From NCBI GenBank assembly GCA_937920235.1, contig CALGUK010000007.1, positions 1 to 7,714 of the forward strand: DNA of 7,714 nucleotides, read 5' to 3'. A program made the translations under genes and the position numbers. Source of the stretch: an uncultured Clostridia bacterium. GTDB taxonomy: Bacteria; Bacillota; Clostridia; Oscillospirales; Acutalibacteraceae. Position 1 is the stretch's first letter. Each line of letters starts with the position of its first letter. Of the stretch, positions 1-7,615 are shown one piece after another. The notes under the pieces were generated by a model, which saw only the letters and a list, made by a program, of their open reading frames with translations, did not search any database and was not told the origin of the DNA.

Positions 1-95
1 GGTGCAATATCACGAAATGCGAGAATTTTTTCATCCTCGTAAACCTTATTTGACGGAATTTCACCGTTTGCTATTTTACAAAAAAGACAATCCAT
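1..95 (-). CDS. HIT-family (histidine triad) nucleotide-binding protein, N-terminal fragment
   Basis: Only the first 31 codons and two further bases lie in the window; the gene continues past the left edge. The translation begins MDCLFCKIANGEIPSN and continues through KVYEDEKILAFRDIAP. This is the typical N-terminus of a bacterial HIT protein of the HinT/PKCI group, with a CxxC pair (C3, C6) that often belongs to a zinc site and the conserved 'AFxDI.P' strand. The family hydrolyses nucleoside phosphoramidates and acyl-adenylates, but the catalytic HxHxH triad would lie outside the window, so activity cannot be verified here. The ATG is well supported: AAGAGGTG lies 6 nt upstream. It starts 12 nt after the alaS stop with no promoter or terminator between, so it is very probably co-transcribed with alaS. 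Family assignment is confident; the exact substrate is unknown. Confidence 0.88.
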   Translation of the reverse strand, partial: MDCLFCKIANGEIPSNKVYEDEKILAFRDIA

Positions 96-101
96 AATAA
101 A

Positions 102-109
102 CACCTCTT
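102..109 (-). promoter_or_regulatory. Shine-Dalgarno of the HIT gene, overlapping the alaS stop codon
   Basis: On the minus strand AAGAGGTG spans 109-102, followed by 6 nt and the ATG at 95. Its first two bases are the last two bases of the alaS TAA stop (110-108). Ribosomes finishing alaS therefore stop on top of the next gene's binding site, an arrangement that favours translational coupling. The motif and spacing are seen directly; the coupling is inferred. Confidence 0.75.
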
Positions 110-2741
110 ATTTAAGCATTGCTTTAAGAATTTCGTTAGCAGACATTAAAGCGTCGTCGATTTTTGAGATATCCTTGCCGCCTGCCATAGCCATATCCGG
201 TTTGCCGCCGCCGCTGCCGCCTGCAACCTTTGCAACCTCACGGACAATGTTACCTGCATGAGCACCGCTTGAAATTGCCTCCTTACCGCAGGCACAGGCA
301 AATGAGCAAGTACCCTTTTCCGCATTTGAGCCTGCAATAATTGCCACGGTATTCGGTGCGGAATCTCTTGCGGTTTCAGCCATAGAGCGAAGTCCGTTTG
401 CATCAGCCTCACCCGCGTAATAAACCACAAGCTGAACGCCGTTCACGTCAATAGCACCTGCCATAATACCAGCAGTTTTGAATGAGTTGATTTCTGCTTT
501 AAGCGATGCGATTTCCTTTTCTTTTGCTTTAAGGTCGTTTGCGATTGCAACAGCTTTTTGAGGAAGTGCCGACACATTGCCTACCTTGAAAGCCTCAGCC
601 GTTGTATAAAGAAGTTCGTTCTTTTCATCAATATAGCTGAGAACATTTTTACCCGTTACGGCCTGAATTCTGCGAACACCTGCCGCAACAGAAGATTCGG
701 AAACAATCTTGAAAAGACCGATTTTACCCGTATTGTCAACGTGAGTACCGCCGCAAAGCTCTGTTGAGAAGTCCCCTGCTTTAACCACGCGGACAACATC
801 GCCATATTTTTCGCCGAAAAGTGCCATAGCACCCATAGCCTTTGCCTCATCAATAGGCATTTCGCGAATCAGCATTTCTGTTGCATTGAGGATTTCTTCA
901 TTCACAAGGTCTTCAACCTTTTTTAGCTCTTTGCTTGTCATACCGGTGAAATGAGTGAAGTCAAAACGGACTTCATTGGCATCTACAAGCTGACCTGCCT
1001 GTTCAACATGAGTACCGAGAACAGAACGAAGTGCTGCCTGAAGAAGATGTGCAGCAGTATGGTTTCTCATAATTGCTTTTCTGTTTTCTTCATTGTATGT
1101 TGTAACTGCTGTGTCGCCAACCTTAACAGCATCACCTGTAAGTGTACCGTGATGAAGAACTACACCGTCAGCATCTTTTGTTGTGTTTGTTACTTCAAAT
1201 GTGCTGTCACCTATTGTGATAACACCTGTGTCGCCAACCTGTCCACCACTTTCAGCATAGAAAGATGTCTTATCAAGAACGAGAATTGCATCGCCTGATT
1301 CTACAAAGTCTGCTCTTTCGCCGTTTGATACGAGAGCGAGAACCGTTGCTGCCGTGTTGTTTTCCGTATAGCCTATAAACTCTGTTTTTACGATATCTTT
1401 AAACGAAACACCTGAATTTCTCCAGTCGGTTTCAGCACCGTCACGCTTAACTGATTTTGCTTTCATTCTTGCTTCTTCAACATATTTTTTGAAAGCATCC
1501 TCGTCAACCGTCATATTGTTTTCGGCAACGATTTCCTTTGTCAAATCAATCGGGAAGCCGAATGTATCCTGAAGTTTGAAAGCGTCTTCTCCCGAAAGGA
1601 CGTTATCCTTTGAATTTGCCATCATTTCGTTAAGAAGACCTAAACCACTATCAATTGTCTTGTAGAAGCTTTCTTCTTCCATTGCAATAACTTTCTTGAT
1701 ATAATCCTGCTTTTCAACAAGATTTGGATATGCATTTGCATTTTCCTTAATTACTGTTTCGCAAACTTCAGCGAGGAATGGTCTGTCAATACCGATAAGT
1801 CTGCCGTGACGGGCAGCACGACGAAGAAGACGACGAAGAACATAACCACGACCGCTGTTTGACGGAAGAACACCGTCACCTACCATAAATGTTGTACTGC
1901 GGATATGGTCAGTAATAACACGAAGTGAAATATCCTTTTTTGCATCCTTATGATACTCAATTCCCGAGATATCGATAATATGCTTCATAATATTCTGAAC
2001 TGTGTCAACCTCAAAGAGATTGTCAACATCCTGCATAATGCAAGCAAGACGTTCAAGTCCCATACCCGTATCAATATTGGGATTTGCAAGACGGGTATAG
2101 TTATTGTTACCGTCATTTTCAAACTGTGTGAAAACAAGGTTCCAAACTTCAATAAATCTGTCGCACTCGCAACCTACCTTGCAATCGGGGCTACCGCAAC
2201 CCTTATCAGCACCGCGGTCAAAGTAGATTTCTGAACAAGGACCACAAGGACCTGCACCGTGTTCCCAGAAGTTATCTTCCTTACCAAAACGAACCATGTG
2301 AGATGGGTCAACACCAACTTCTTTAGTCCAGATGTCATAAGCCTCATCATCTTCAAGATAAACGCTGACATAAAGAAGCTCCTCGGGGATTTCGAGAACC
2401 TTTGTAAAGAATTCCCAAGCCCACGCAGTTGCCTCGTGCTTGAAATAATCTCCGAATGAGAAATTTCCCAGCATCTCGAAATATGTTCCATGACGAGCTG
2501 TTTTACCAACATTTTCAATATCGGGGGTACGGATACACTTCTGGCAGGTTGTAACACGCTTTCTTGGAGGTGTTACCTCACCTGTAAAGTATTTTTTCAT
2601 TGGTGTCATACCTGCATTGATAAGCAAAATGCTCTTGTCACCCTGTGGTACAAGTGAAAAGCTTGGAAGACGCAAATGGTCTTTGCTTTCAAAGAAACTG
2701 AGATATTTTTCTCTTAATTCATTAAGACCTGTCCATTTCAT
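108..2741 (-). CDS. alaS: Alanyl-tRNA synthetase
   Basis: This cytoplasmic class II synthetase charges tRNA-Ala with alanine using ATP and clears mischarged Ser/Gly-tRNA-Ala. The 877 aa product is full length for the bacterial family. The catalytic core carries class II motif 1/2 sequence around residues 81-101 (TARHGTYFEMLGNFSFGDYF) and motif 3 DTGMGLERLA at 224-233. The editing domain has its four metal ligands: HTAAH (H561, H565) and CGGTH (C663, H667). A short helical stretch near 735-755 precedes the glycine-rich C-Ala domain (GGSGGG, about 841-846), which ends at LK. Residues 182-193 contain an extra cysteine cluster (C182, C187, C191, C193). The ATG is preceded by AGGAG with 8 nt spacing, and MKWTGLNELR is a usual family start. 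It is transcribed from the promoter at 2778-2806 and leads into the HIT gene 12 nt downstream. No frameshift or missing key residue was seen. Confidence 0.98.
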   Translation of the reverse strand: MKWTGLNELREKYLSFFESKDHLRLPSFSLVPQGDKSILLINAGMTPMKKYFTGEVTPPRKRVTTCQKCIRTPDIENVGKTARHGTYFEMLGNFSFGDYFKHEATAWAWEFFTKVLEIPEELLYVSVYLEDDEAYDIWTKEVGVDPSHMVRFGKEDNFWEHGAGPCGPCSEIYFDRGADKGCGSPDCKVGCECDRFIEVWNLVFTQFENDGNNNYTRLANPNIDTGMGLERLACIMQDVDNLFEVDTVQNIMKHIIDISGIEYHKDAKKDISLRVITDHIRSTTFMVGDGVLPSNSGRGYVLRRLLRRAARHGRLIGIDRPFLAEVCETVIKENANAYPNLVEKQDYIKKVIAMEEESFYKTIDSGLGLLNEMMANSKDNVLSGEDAFKLQDTFGFPIDLTKEIVAENNMTVDEDAFKKYVEEARMKAKSVKRDGAETDWRNSGVSFKDIVKTEFIGYTENNTAATVLALVSNGERADFVESGDAILVLDKTSFYAESGGQVGDTGVITIGDSTFEVTNTTKDADGVVLHHGTLTGDAVKVGDTAVTTYNEENRKAIMRNHTAAHLLQAALRSVLGTHVEQAGQLVDANEVRFDFTHFTGMTSKELKKVEDLVNEEILNATEMLIREMPIDEAKAMGAMALFGEKYGDVVRVVKAGDFSTELCGGTHVDNTGKIGLFKIVSESSVAAGVRRIQAVTGKNVLSYIDEKNELLYTTAEAFKVGNVSALPQKAVAIANDLKAKEKEIASLKAEINSFKTAGIMAGAIDVNGVQLVVYYAGEADANGLRSMAETARDSAPNTVAIIAGSNAEKGTCSFACACGKEAISSGAHAGNIVREVAKVAGGSGGGKPDMAMAGGKDISKIDDALMSANEILKAMLK

Positions 2742-2749
2742 ACAGACTA

Positions 2750-2754
2750 CTCCT
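2750..2754 (-). promoter_or_regulatory. Shine-Dalgarno of alaS
   Basis: AGGAG on the minus strand lies 8 nt upstream of the alaS ATG (2741-2739). It confirms that start, and there is no other in-frame start with a comparable site nearby. Confidence 0.8.
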
Positions 2755-2777
2755 ATTTTTATAAAATTATCCTATAA

Positions 2778-2806
2778 ATTATACAATTATACAGGTGGAA
2801 TGTCAA
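2778..2806 (-). promoter_or_regulatory. Sigma-70/sigma-A promoter of alaS
   Basis: On the minus strand a perfect -35 TTGACA (2806-2801) and a perfect -10 TATAAT (2783-2778) are separated by exactly 17 nt. Transcription would start near 2771, giving a leader of about 30 nt before the alaS ATG. A second TATAAT (2791-2786) lies inside the spacer, but only 9 nt from the -35, so it is unlikely to be the working -10. The leader is too short for a T-box or other riboswitch, suggesting constitutive or growth-rate-driven expression. The elements are seen directly; activity is inferred. Confidence 0.9.
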
Positions 2807-2827
2807 TATTAACAACAATTTAAAAGC

Positions 2828-2856
2828 AAAAAATCGGCGGAAGCTCAGCTCCCGCC
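2828..2856 (-). terminator. Rho-independent terminator of the pflB-pflA-fhs operon
   Basis: The minus strand folds as GGCGGGAGC-TGA-GCTTCCGCC (2856-2836): a 9 bp GC-rich stem with one G-U wobble and a 3 nt loop. It is followed by GA and six Ts (2833-2828), then a further T-rich run. It lies about 40 nt after the fhs stop and about 22 nt before the -35 of alaS, so it separates the two transcription units. Confidence 0.9.
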
Positions 2857-2894
2857 TCATTATGTTTGTCGCTATTTTTAAAGTGCACTTACGT

Positions 2895-4565
2895 TTAGAA
2901 TAATCCGTCGATTTTGCCGTCAGCATCTACATCAATCTTGTATGCTGCGGGAACCTTGGGAAGTCCCGGCATTGTCATAATATCGCCTGTAAGTGCCACT
3001 ATGAAGCCTGCACCTGCACTGAGTTTTACTTCACGGACAGTCATCTGGAAGTTTTCGGGTTTTCCGAGCTTGGTCGGATTATCCGAAAGTGAATACTGTG
3101 TCTTTGCAACGCAAACGGGAAGCTTGTCCTTACCGAGTGCTTCAATATCCTTAATTGCCTTTTCAGCAGCTGCTGTGAAGATTACACCGTCTGCACGGTA
3201 AATTTCCTTTGCAATTGTGTTAAGCTTTTCTTTGATTGAAAGTTTTTCGTCATAAAGTGGTGCGAAATCTGCCTTACCTTCGTCGATAACTGCACAAACT
3301 TTTTCGGCAAGGTCCATACCACCCTCGCCACCTTTAGCGAAAACTTCAGCGAGTGACACAGGCACTTGCATTTCTTCACAAAATTCCTTGATGTAAGCGA
3401 TTTCAGCATTAGTATCCGTATGGAACTTATTGATTGCAACAACAACCGGCACATTATATTTTCTCATATTTTCGATATGAGTTTTAAGGTTCACTATACC
3501 CTTTTTGAGTGCTTCAACATTTTCTTCCTGCAAATCGGCACGGGCAACACCGCCGTTGTACTTAAGAGCACGGATAGTGGCAACAATCACAATACAATCG
3601 GGCTTGAGGCCTGCATAACGGCACTTGATATCAAGGAATTTTTCAGCACCGAGGTCAGCACCGAAGCCTGCCTCTGTGATACAATAATCAGCAAGCTTTA
3701 AAGCAAGTTTTGTAGCAGTAACAGAGTTACAACCGTGAGCGATATTGGCAAAAGGTCCGCCGTGCATAATTGCAGGTGTATTTTCAAGAGTCTGCACAAG
3801 GTTCGGCTTGATAGCATCCTTCAGAAGTGCTGCCATAGCACCTACAGCGTTAAGGTCCTTTGCATATACGGGCTGATTGTCAAGAGTATATGCGACCAGA
3901 ATATTGCCGAGTCTTGTTTTAAGGTCCTCAATATCGGTTGCAAGACAGAGAATAGCCATAATTTCACTTGCGACGGTAATCATAAATCCGTCTTCACGCG
4001 GTACACCGTTGACCTTGCCGCCGAGACCGACGATAACATTGCGGAGAGCGCGGTCATTCATATCAAGACAGCGTTTGAAGAGGATTCTTCTCTGGTCGAT
4101 ACGAAGTTCGTTACCCTGTTGCATATGGTTATCAATAATAGCGCAAAGAAGATTGTTTGCGGCAGTGATTGCGTGCATATCGCCCGTAAAGTGAAGATTG
4201 ATGTCTTCCATCGGGATAACCTGTGAATATCCGCCGCCTGCGGCACCGCCCTTAACACCGAAAACCGGGCCCATTGAAGGCTCGCGGAGCGCGATACAGG
4301 CATTTTTTCCGATTTTGTTCATTGCCTGGCCGAGACCTACCGTAACAGTAGTTTTTCCCTCACCTGCAGGAGTGGGGTTGATAGCGGTCACAAGAATGAG
4401 CTTGCCGTTTTCTCTGTCTGCATACTTTTTATTGAGAGAAAGCGGGAGCTTTGCCTTGTACTTGCCGTAAAGCTCAAGGTCTTCAGCGTCAATGTTAAGC
4501 TTTTCTGCGATTTCCGTAATTGGTAAACAGGGTGTTTGCTGTGCGATTTGAATGTCTGAAAGCAT
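2895..4565 (-). CDS. fhs: Formate-tetrahydrofolate ligase (10-formyl-THF synthetase)
   Basis: This cytoplasmic enzyme joins formate to tetrahydrofolate with ATP to make 10-formyl-THF, the donor for purine ring closure and fMet-tRNA. The 556 aa product is the usual length of the monofunctional bacterial enzyme. It shows the nucleotide-binding loop PTPAGEGKTT (about 64-73) and both family signatures: GVKGGAAGGGY (103-113) and VATIRALKYNGG (328-339). The start MLSDIQIAQQ is supported by a strong AGGAGGG (4580-4574) 8 nt upstream. It is the last gene of the operon, 19 nt after pflA, and is followed by the terminator at 2828-2856. Its place after pflB/pflA implies that it consumes formate released by pyruvate formate-lyase, and the leader riboswitch senses shortage of its product indirectly through ZTP. 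The symbol ftfL is also used. No anomalies were seen. Confidence 0.98.
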   Translation of the reverse strand: MLSDIQIAQQTPCLPITEIAEKLNIDAEDLELYGKYKAKLPLSLNKKYADRENGKLILVTAINPTPAGEGKTTVTVGLGQAMNKIGKNACIALREPSMGPVFGVKGGAAGGGYSQVIPMEDINLHFTGDMHAITAANNLLCAIIDNHMQQGNELRIDQRRILFKRCLDMNDRALRNVIVGLGGKVNGVPREDGFMITVASEIMAILCLATDIEDLKTRLGNILVAYTLDNQPVYAKDLNAVGAMAALLKDAIKPNLVQTLENTPAIMHGGPFANIAHGCNSVTATKLALKLADYCITEAGFGADLGAEKFLDIKCRYAGLKPDCIVIVATIRALKYNGGVARADLQEENVEALKKGIVNLKTHIENMRKYNVPVVVAINKFHTDTNAEIAYIKEFCEEMQVPVSLAEVFAKGGEGGMDLAEKVCAVIDEGKADFAPLYDEKLSIKEKLNTIAKEIYRADGVIFTAAAEKAIKDIEALGKDKLPVCVAKTQYSLSDNPTKLGKPENFQMTVREVKLSAGAGFIVALTGDIMTMPGLPKVPAAYKIDVDADGKIDGLF

Positions 4566-4573
4566 AATAATTT

Positions 4574-4580
4574 CCCTCCT
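4574..4580 (-). promoter_or_regulatory. Shine-Dalgarno of fhs
   Basis: AGGAGGG on the minus strand sits within the 19 nt gap between pflA and fhs, 8 nt before the ATG. It is the strongest ribosome-binding site in the window and gives fhs independent translation initiation within the shared mRNA. Confidence 0.8.
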
Positions 4581-4584
4581 GAAT

Positions 4585-5292
4585 TTATTTCAGCAATTTA
4601 TTTAACTTGTTCATCGTTTCCTTCGTCGGTGTGTCCAAATGAGCAAAAGGAAACTCTATTTTCATACTGTCGTATTTTGTCTGACAGATTTTTTTAAACG
4701 GCAAAAGCTCAATTTTGTCGATACAGGTGTGTTTTTTTACAATTTCATTGATTTTTTCAATGTTTTCTTCGCTGTCGTTGACCGTCGGAATAATCACCTG
4801 TCTGATTGTTGTCGGAATTTCGTTTTCATTAAGATATTCTAAGAATATCAACGGTTTTTCCATACTGCAGCCGACGTTTTCAAGATAATCCGCATCGTTA
4901 GTATATTTGATATCGAGCAATACTCTGTCGGTTTCGGCAAGCAGGCTTTTCACATTATCATTGAGAATACTTCCCGATGTGTCAAGGCAGGTATTGATAC
5001 CGTTAAGGTGACAGAGCTTAAATACCTCACAGCAGAATTCGGCCTGTAGAAGCGGCTCACCGCCCGAAATGGTTATGCCGCCCTTTTCACCGAAATACTC
5101 ACGGTATTTGACCGCTTTTTCTACGATTTCTTCGGCTGTAAGCTGTTTATCGCTTTTCATATCCCATGTATCGGGATTGTGACAGCATTTACAACGTAGG
5201 TTACAGCCCTGCATAAACACCACGAAGCGCAGTCCGGGACCGTCAACCGTACCGAGGCTCTGAACGGAATGAATTCTTCCGGTAACGCTCAT
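4585..5292 (-). CDS. pflA: Pyruvate formate-lyase-activating enzyme (radical SAM)
   Basis: The product uses a [4Fe-4S] cluster and S-adenosylmethionine to create the glycyl radical on PflB, under anaerobic conditions. From the ATG it has 235 aa. The family N-terminus MSVTGRIHSVQSLGTVDGPG is followed by the activase-type cluster motif CNLRCKCC, that is CxxxCxxC (C30, C34, C37), then HNPDTW and the SAM-contacting SGGEP (about 76-80). A GTG at 5298 in the same frame would add two residues (237 aa) and overlap the pflB stop by 4 nt. I prefer the ATG because it reproduces the start of characterised PflA proteins and the E. coli cysteine numbering. However, the GAGG at 5306-5303 is 10 nt from the ATG and 4 nt from the GTG, so spacing does not settle the choice. 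With the ATG, the gap to pflB is 2 nt, so translational coupling is likely. Confidence 0.95.
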   Translation of the reverse strand: MSVTGRIHSVQSLGTVDGPGLRFVVFMQGCNLRCKCCHNPDTWDMKSDKQLTAEEIVEKAVKYREYFGEKGGITISGGEPLLQAEFCCEVFKLCHLNGINTCLDTSGSILNDNVKSLLAETDRVLLDIKYTNDADYLENVGCSMEKPLIFLEYLNENEIPTTIRQVIIPTVNDSEENIEKINEIVKKHTCIDKIELLPFKKICQTKYDSMKIEFPFAHLDTPTKETMNKLNKLLK

Positions 5293-5294
5293 AA

Positions 5295-7526
5295 TCACAT
5301 TGCCTCGTGGAAGGTACGGCTGATAACCTCTCTCTGCTGTACCTTTGAAAGTTTATTAAAGTTAACCGCATAGCCGGAAACACGGATTGTAAGGTTCGGG
5401 TATTTGTCGGGATTCTCATAAGCATCCATAAGTGTTTCACGGTTAAGCACATTTACATTTATATGATGTGACATTTTTGCAAAATATCCGTCAAGAATTG
5501 AAACAAGATTTTCAATTCTTTCATCCTCGTCACGACCGAGTGCTTCGGGAGTGATTGAGAATGTATTTGAAATTCCGTCACGGCAGTCGTCATAGCTGAT
5601 TTTTGCAACCGAGTTAAGAGAAGCCAGCGCACCGTTTTCTTCACGGTTATGCATCGGATTTGCGCCCGGTGCAAACGGCTCTCCGTTCTTTCTGCCGTCG
5701 GGGGTAGCACCCGTATTTTTTCCGTACATGACATTTGATGTGATGGTGAGCACGGAAAGAGTGTGAATTGCGTTTCTGTAGGTCGGTGTTTTGCGAAGCT
5801 CTGTGATGACGCGGTGTGTAAGGTCCTTTGCAATAAGGTCAACGCGGTCATCATCATTGCCGTATTTCGGAAACTCACCCGTTGTTCTGAAGTCGGTTAT
5901 ATATCCTTCCGGGTCCTTAACCGGCATTACGTTTGCATATTTGATTGCACTGAGTGAGTCGGCAGCTACCGAGAGTCCCGCCACACCGAATGCCATAAAT
6001 CTTTCCACATCCGTATCGTGAAGAGCCATCTGAATTTTTTCGTATGCATATTTATCGTGCATATAATGAATCACATTCATTGTATTCACATACAAATGGC
6101 TCAACCACTCTATATAGATATTGAAGCGTTCCGAAACGGCACCGTAATCCAGCTTGTCCGTATCCATAACGGTCATCTGCGGTCCGATATGCATTTTGCT
6201 TGTGGTATCATAACCGCCATTGATTGCAATAAGCAGAAGCTTTGCAAGGTTACAGCGTGCACCGAAGAACTGCATCTGTTTGCCGATTTTCATTGCAGAT
6301 ACACAGCAAGCAATGGCATAATCATCGCCGTAAACAGGGCGCATAAGATCATCATTTTCATACTGAATTGAGTCTGTATCGGCAGAAATTTTTGCACAGA
6401 ATTTCTTAAACTCCTCCGGGAGAGCCGATGACCAGAGGATTGTGAGATTTGGCTCGGGAGATGAACCTAAAGTATAAAGCGTATTGAGCATACGGAAACT
6501 GTTTTTTGTAACGAGAGTTCTTCCGTCCTCACCCATGCCGCCGACTGCCTCAGTAATCCACATCGGGTCGCCGCCGAAAAGTTCATTATATTCGGGAGTT
6601 CTCAGATGTCTTGCAAGTCGAAGCTTCATAACGAAATCGTCCATGAGCTCCTGAGCGGTCTTTTCATTAAGAATACCTCTTGCAATATCGCGTTCAATAT
6701 AAATATCAAAGAATGTGCTTACTCTGCCCAGAGACATTGCGGCACCGTTCTGTTCCTTGATAGCGGCGAGATATGCAAAATAAGTCCACTGAATTGCCTC
6801 ACGGGCATTTTTTGCAGGCTGACTGATGTCGTATCCGTAAGATTCAGCCATTTCCTTAAGATAACCGAGAAATGCGATCTGCTGATAAAGCTCTTCAAAC
6901 AGACGAATCTGATCCGTATTGAAATTACCGTTGTCACGAGCAGCCTTATCCTTTTTCTTTTCCTCGATAAGTCTGTCAACACCGTAAAGAGCGACACGAC
7001 GGTAGTCACCGATAATTCTGCCTCTGCCGTAAGCATCGGGAAGTCCCGTAATAACATGACATCTGCGTGCCGCACGCATTTCGTCGGTATATGCACGGAA
7101 AACGCCGTCGTTATGGGTTGTTCTGTACTTGAACTCCTCCTCAACCTTGTCGCTGAGCTTATACCCGTATGCTTCACAAGCCTGACGCACCATACGGATA
7201 CCGCCGAAGGGGTTTACACCGCGCTTTAACGGTCTGTTTGTCTGAAGACCTACGATAAGCTCATTTGCCTTGTCAACGTATCCAGGCAAAAAAGTAGTGA
7301 GAGAAGATGCATTTGTAGTGTCAATATCAAGCACTCCGCCGTACTGTCTTTCAAGGTCAAAAAGCGAATTGACCTTTTTCATCATAGCCTCTGTACGCGG
7401 TGTTGCACCCTCAAGGAAGCTTGCGTCTCCTTTATATTCTTTATAATTCTGCTGAATAAAATCGCGGACATTGATTTCATCCTGCCATACACCTTTTTTA
7501 AATCCGTTCCAATTGTTGTGTTCCAT
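5295..7526 (-). CDS. pflB: Formate acetyltransferase (pyruvate formate-lyase)
   Basis: This glycyl-radical enzyme converts pyruvate and CoA to acetyl-CoA and formate, and is a cytoplasmic fermentation enzyme of anaerobes. At 743 aa it is slightly shorter than the 760 aa E. coli protein, a normal length for the family. The catalytic cysteine pair is present in AIACCVSAM (C407, C408; C418/C419 in E. coli). The C-terminal radical loop RVSGYAVNF carries the radical glycine at G718, 25 residues from the end. The conserved GLPDAYGRGR block lies at 161-170. These features separate true PFL from glycerol or choline lyases in the same superfamily, which have a GCxE-type active site instead. The ATG has AAGGAG 7 nt upstream. 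It is the first gene of the operon, behind the ZTP riboswitch, and is followed directly by its activase. No truncation is seen and both active-site elements are intact. Confidence 0.98.
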   Translation of the reverse strand: MEHNNWNGFKKGVWQDEINVRDFIQQNYKEYKGDASFLEGATPRTEAMMKKVNSLFDLERQYGGVLDIDTTNASSLTTFLPGYVDKANELIVGLQTNRPLKRGVNPFGGIRMVRQACEAYGYKLSDKVEEEFKYRTTHNDGVFRAYTDEMRAARRCHVITGLPDAYGRGRIIGDYRRVALYGVDRLIEEKKKDKAARDNGNFNTDQIRLFEELYQQIAFLGYLKEMAESYGYDISQPAKNAREAIQWTYFAYLAAIKEQNGAAMSLGRVSTFFDIYIERDIARGILNEKTAQELMDDFVMKLRLARHLRTPEYNELFGGDPMWITEAVGGMGEDGRTLVTKNSFRMLNTLYTLGSSPEPNLTILWSSALPEEFKKFCAKISADTDSIQYENDDLMRPVYGDDYAIACCVSAMKIGKQMQFFGARCNLAKLLLIAINGGYDTTSKMHIGPQMTVMDTDKLDYGAVSERFNIYIEWLSHLYVNTMNVIHYMHDKYAYEKIQMALHDTDVERFMAFGVAGLSVAADSLSAIKYANVMPVKDPEGYITDFRTTGEFPKYGNDDDRVDLIAKDLTHRVITELRKTPTYRNAIHTLSVLTITSNVMYGKNTGATPDGRKNGEPFAPGANPMHNREENGALASLNSVAKISYDDCRDGISNTFSITPEALGRDEDERIENLVSILDGYFAKMSHHINVNVLNRETLMDAYENPDKYPNLTIRVSGYAVNFNKLSKVQQREVISRTFHEAM

Positions 7527-7533
7527 AGTGCTT

Positions 7534-7539
7534 CTCCTT
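7534..7539 (-). promoter_or_regulatory. Shine-Dalgarno of pflB
   Basis: AAGGAG on the minus strand lies 7 nt before the pflB ATG. It is about 40 nt downstream of the leader terminator's T-tract and is not part of that hairpin. This supports control by transcription termination rather than by masking the ribosome-binding site. Confidence 0.8.
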
Positions 7540-7579
7540 CGGAATTGTCAGAAAAATATATCAATCAGTTATTACATAC

Positions 7580-7615
7580 AAAAAGGCAACTCAACTTAAC
7601 AAAAGTTGAATTGCC
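7580..7615 (-). terminator. Riboswitch-controlled intrinsic terminator in the pflB leader
   Basis: The minus strand folds as a 13 bp stem, GGCAATTCAACTT (7615-7603) with AAGTTGAGTTGCC (7597-7585), with one G-U wobble and the 5 nt loop TTGTT. It is followed at once by five Ts (7584-7580). The first three bases of the stem (GGC, 7615-7613) are also the 3' side of the last aptamer helix. Aptamer and terminator are therefore mutually exclusive, and ligand binding should permit read-through into pflB. Confidence 0.92.

Noticed and set aside
2786..2791. A second TATAAT as an alternative alaS -10 element
   Set aside because: It is only 9 nt from the TTGACA and no other good -35 was seen upstream at the right distance. 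The TATAAT at 2778-2783 has the ideal 17 nt spacing.
2836..2856. The GC-rich hairpin between fhs and alaS as an alaS leader regulatory element
   Set aside because: It lies upstream of the alaS -35, so it would not be in the alaS transcript. With its T-tract it is a plain terminator for the upstream operon.
6606..7229. A 207-codon open frame on the plus strand, antisense to pflB
   Set aside because: It lies wholly inside pflB, which has intact catalytic motifs. Its translation resembles no family I know, is rich in Cys/Ser/Thr, and is best explained as a shadow of pflB codon use. Similar plus-strand frames opposite alaS (951-1298) and fhs (3735-4226) were dismissed for the same reason.
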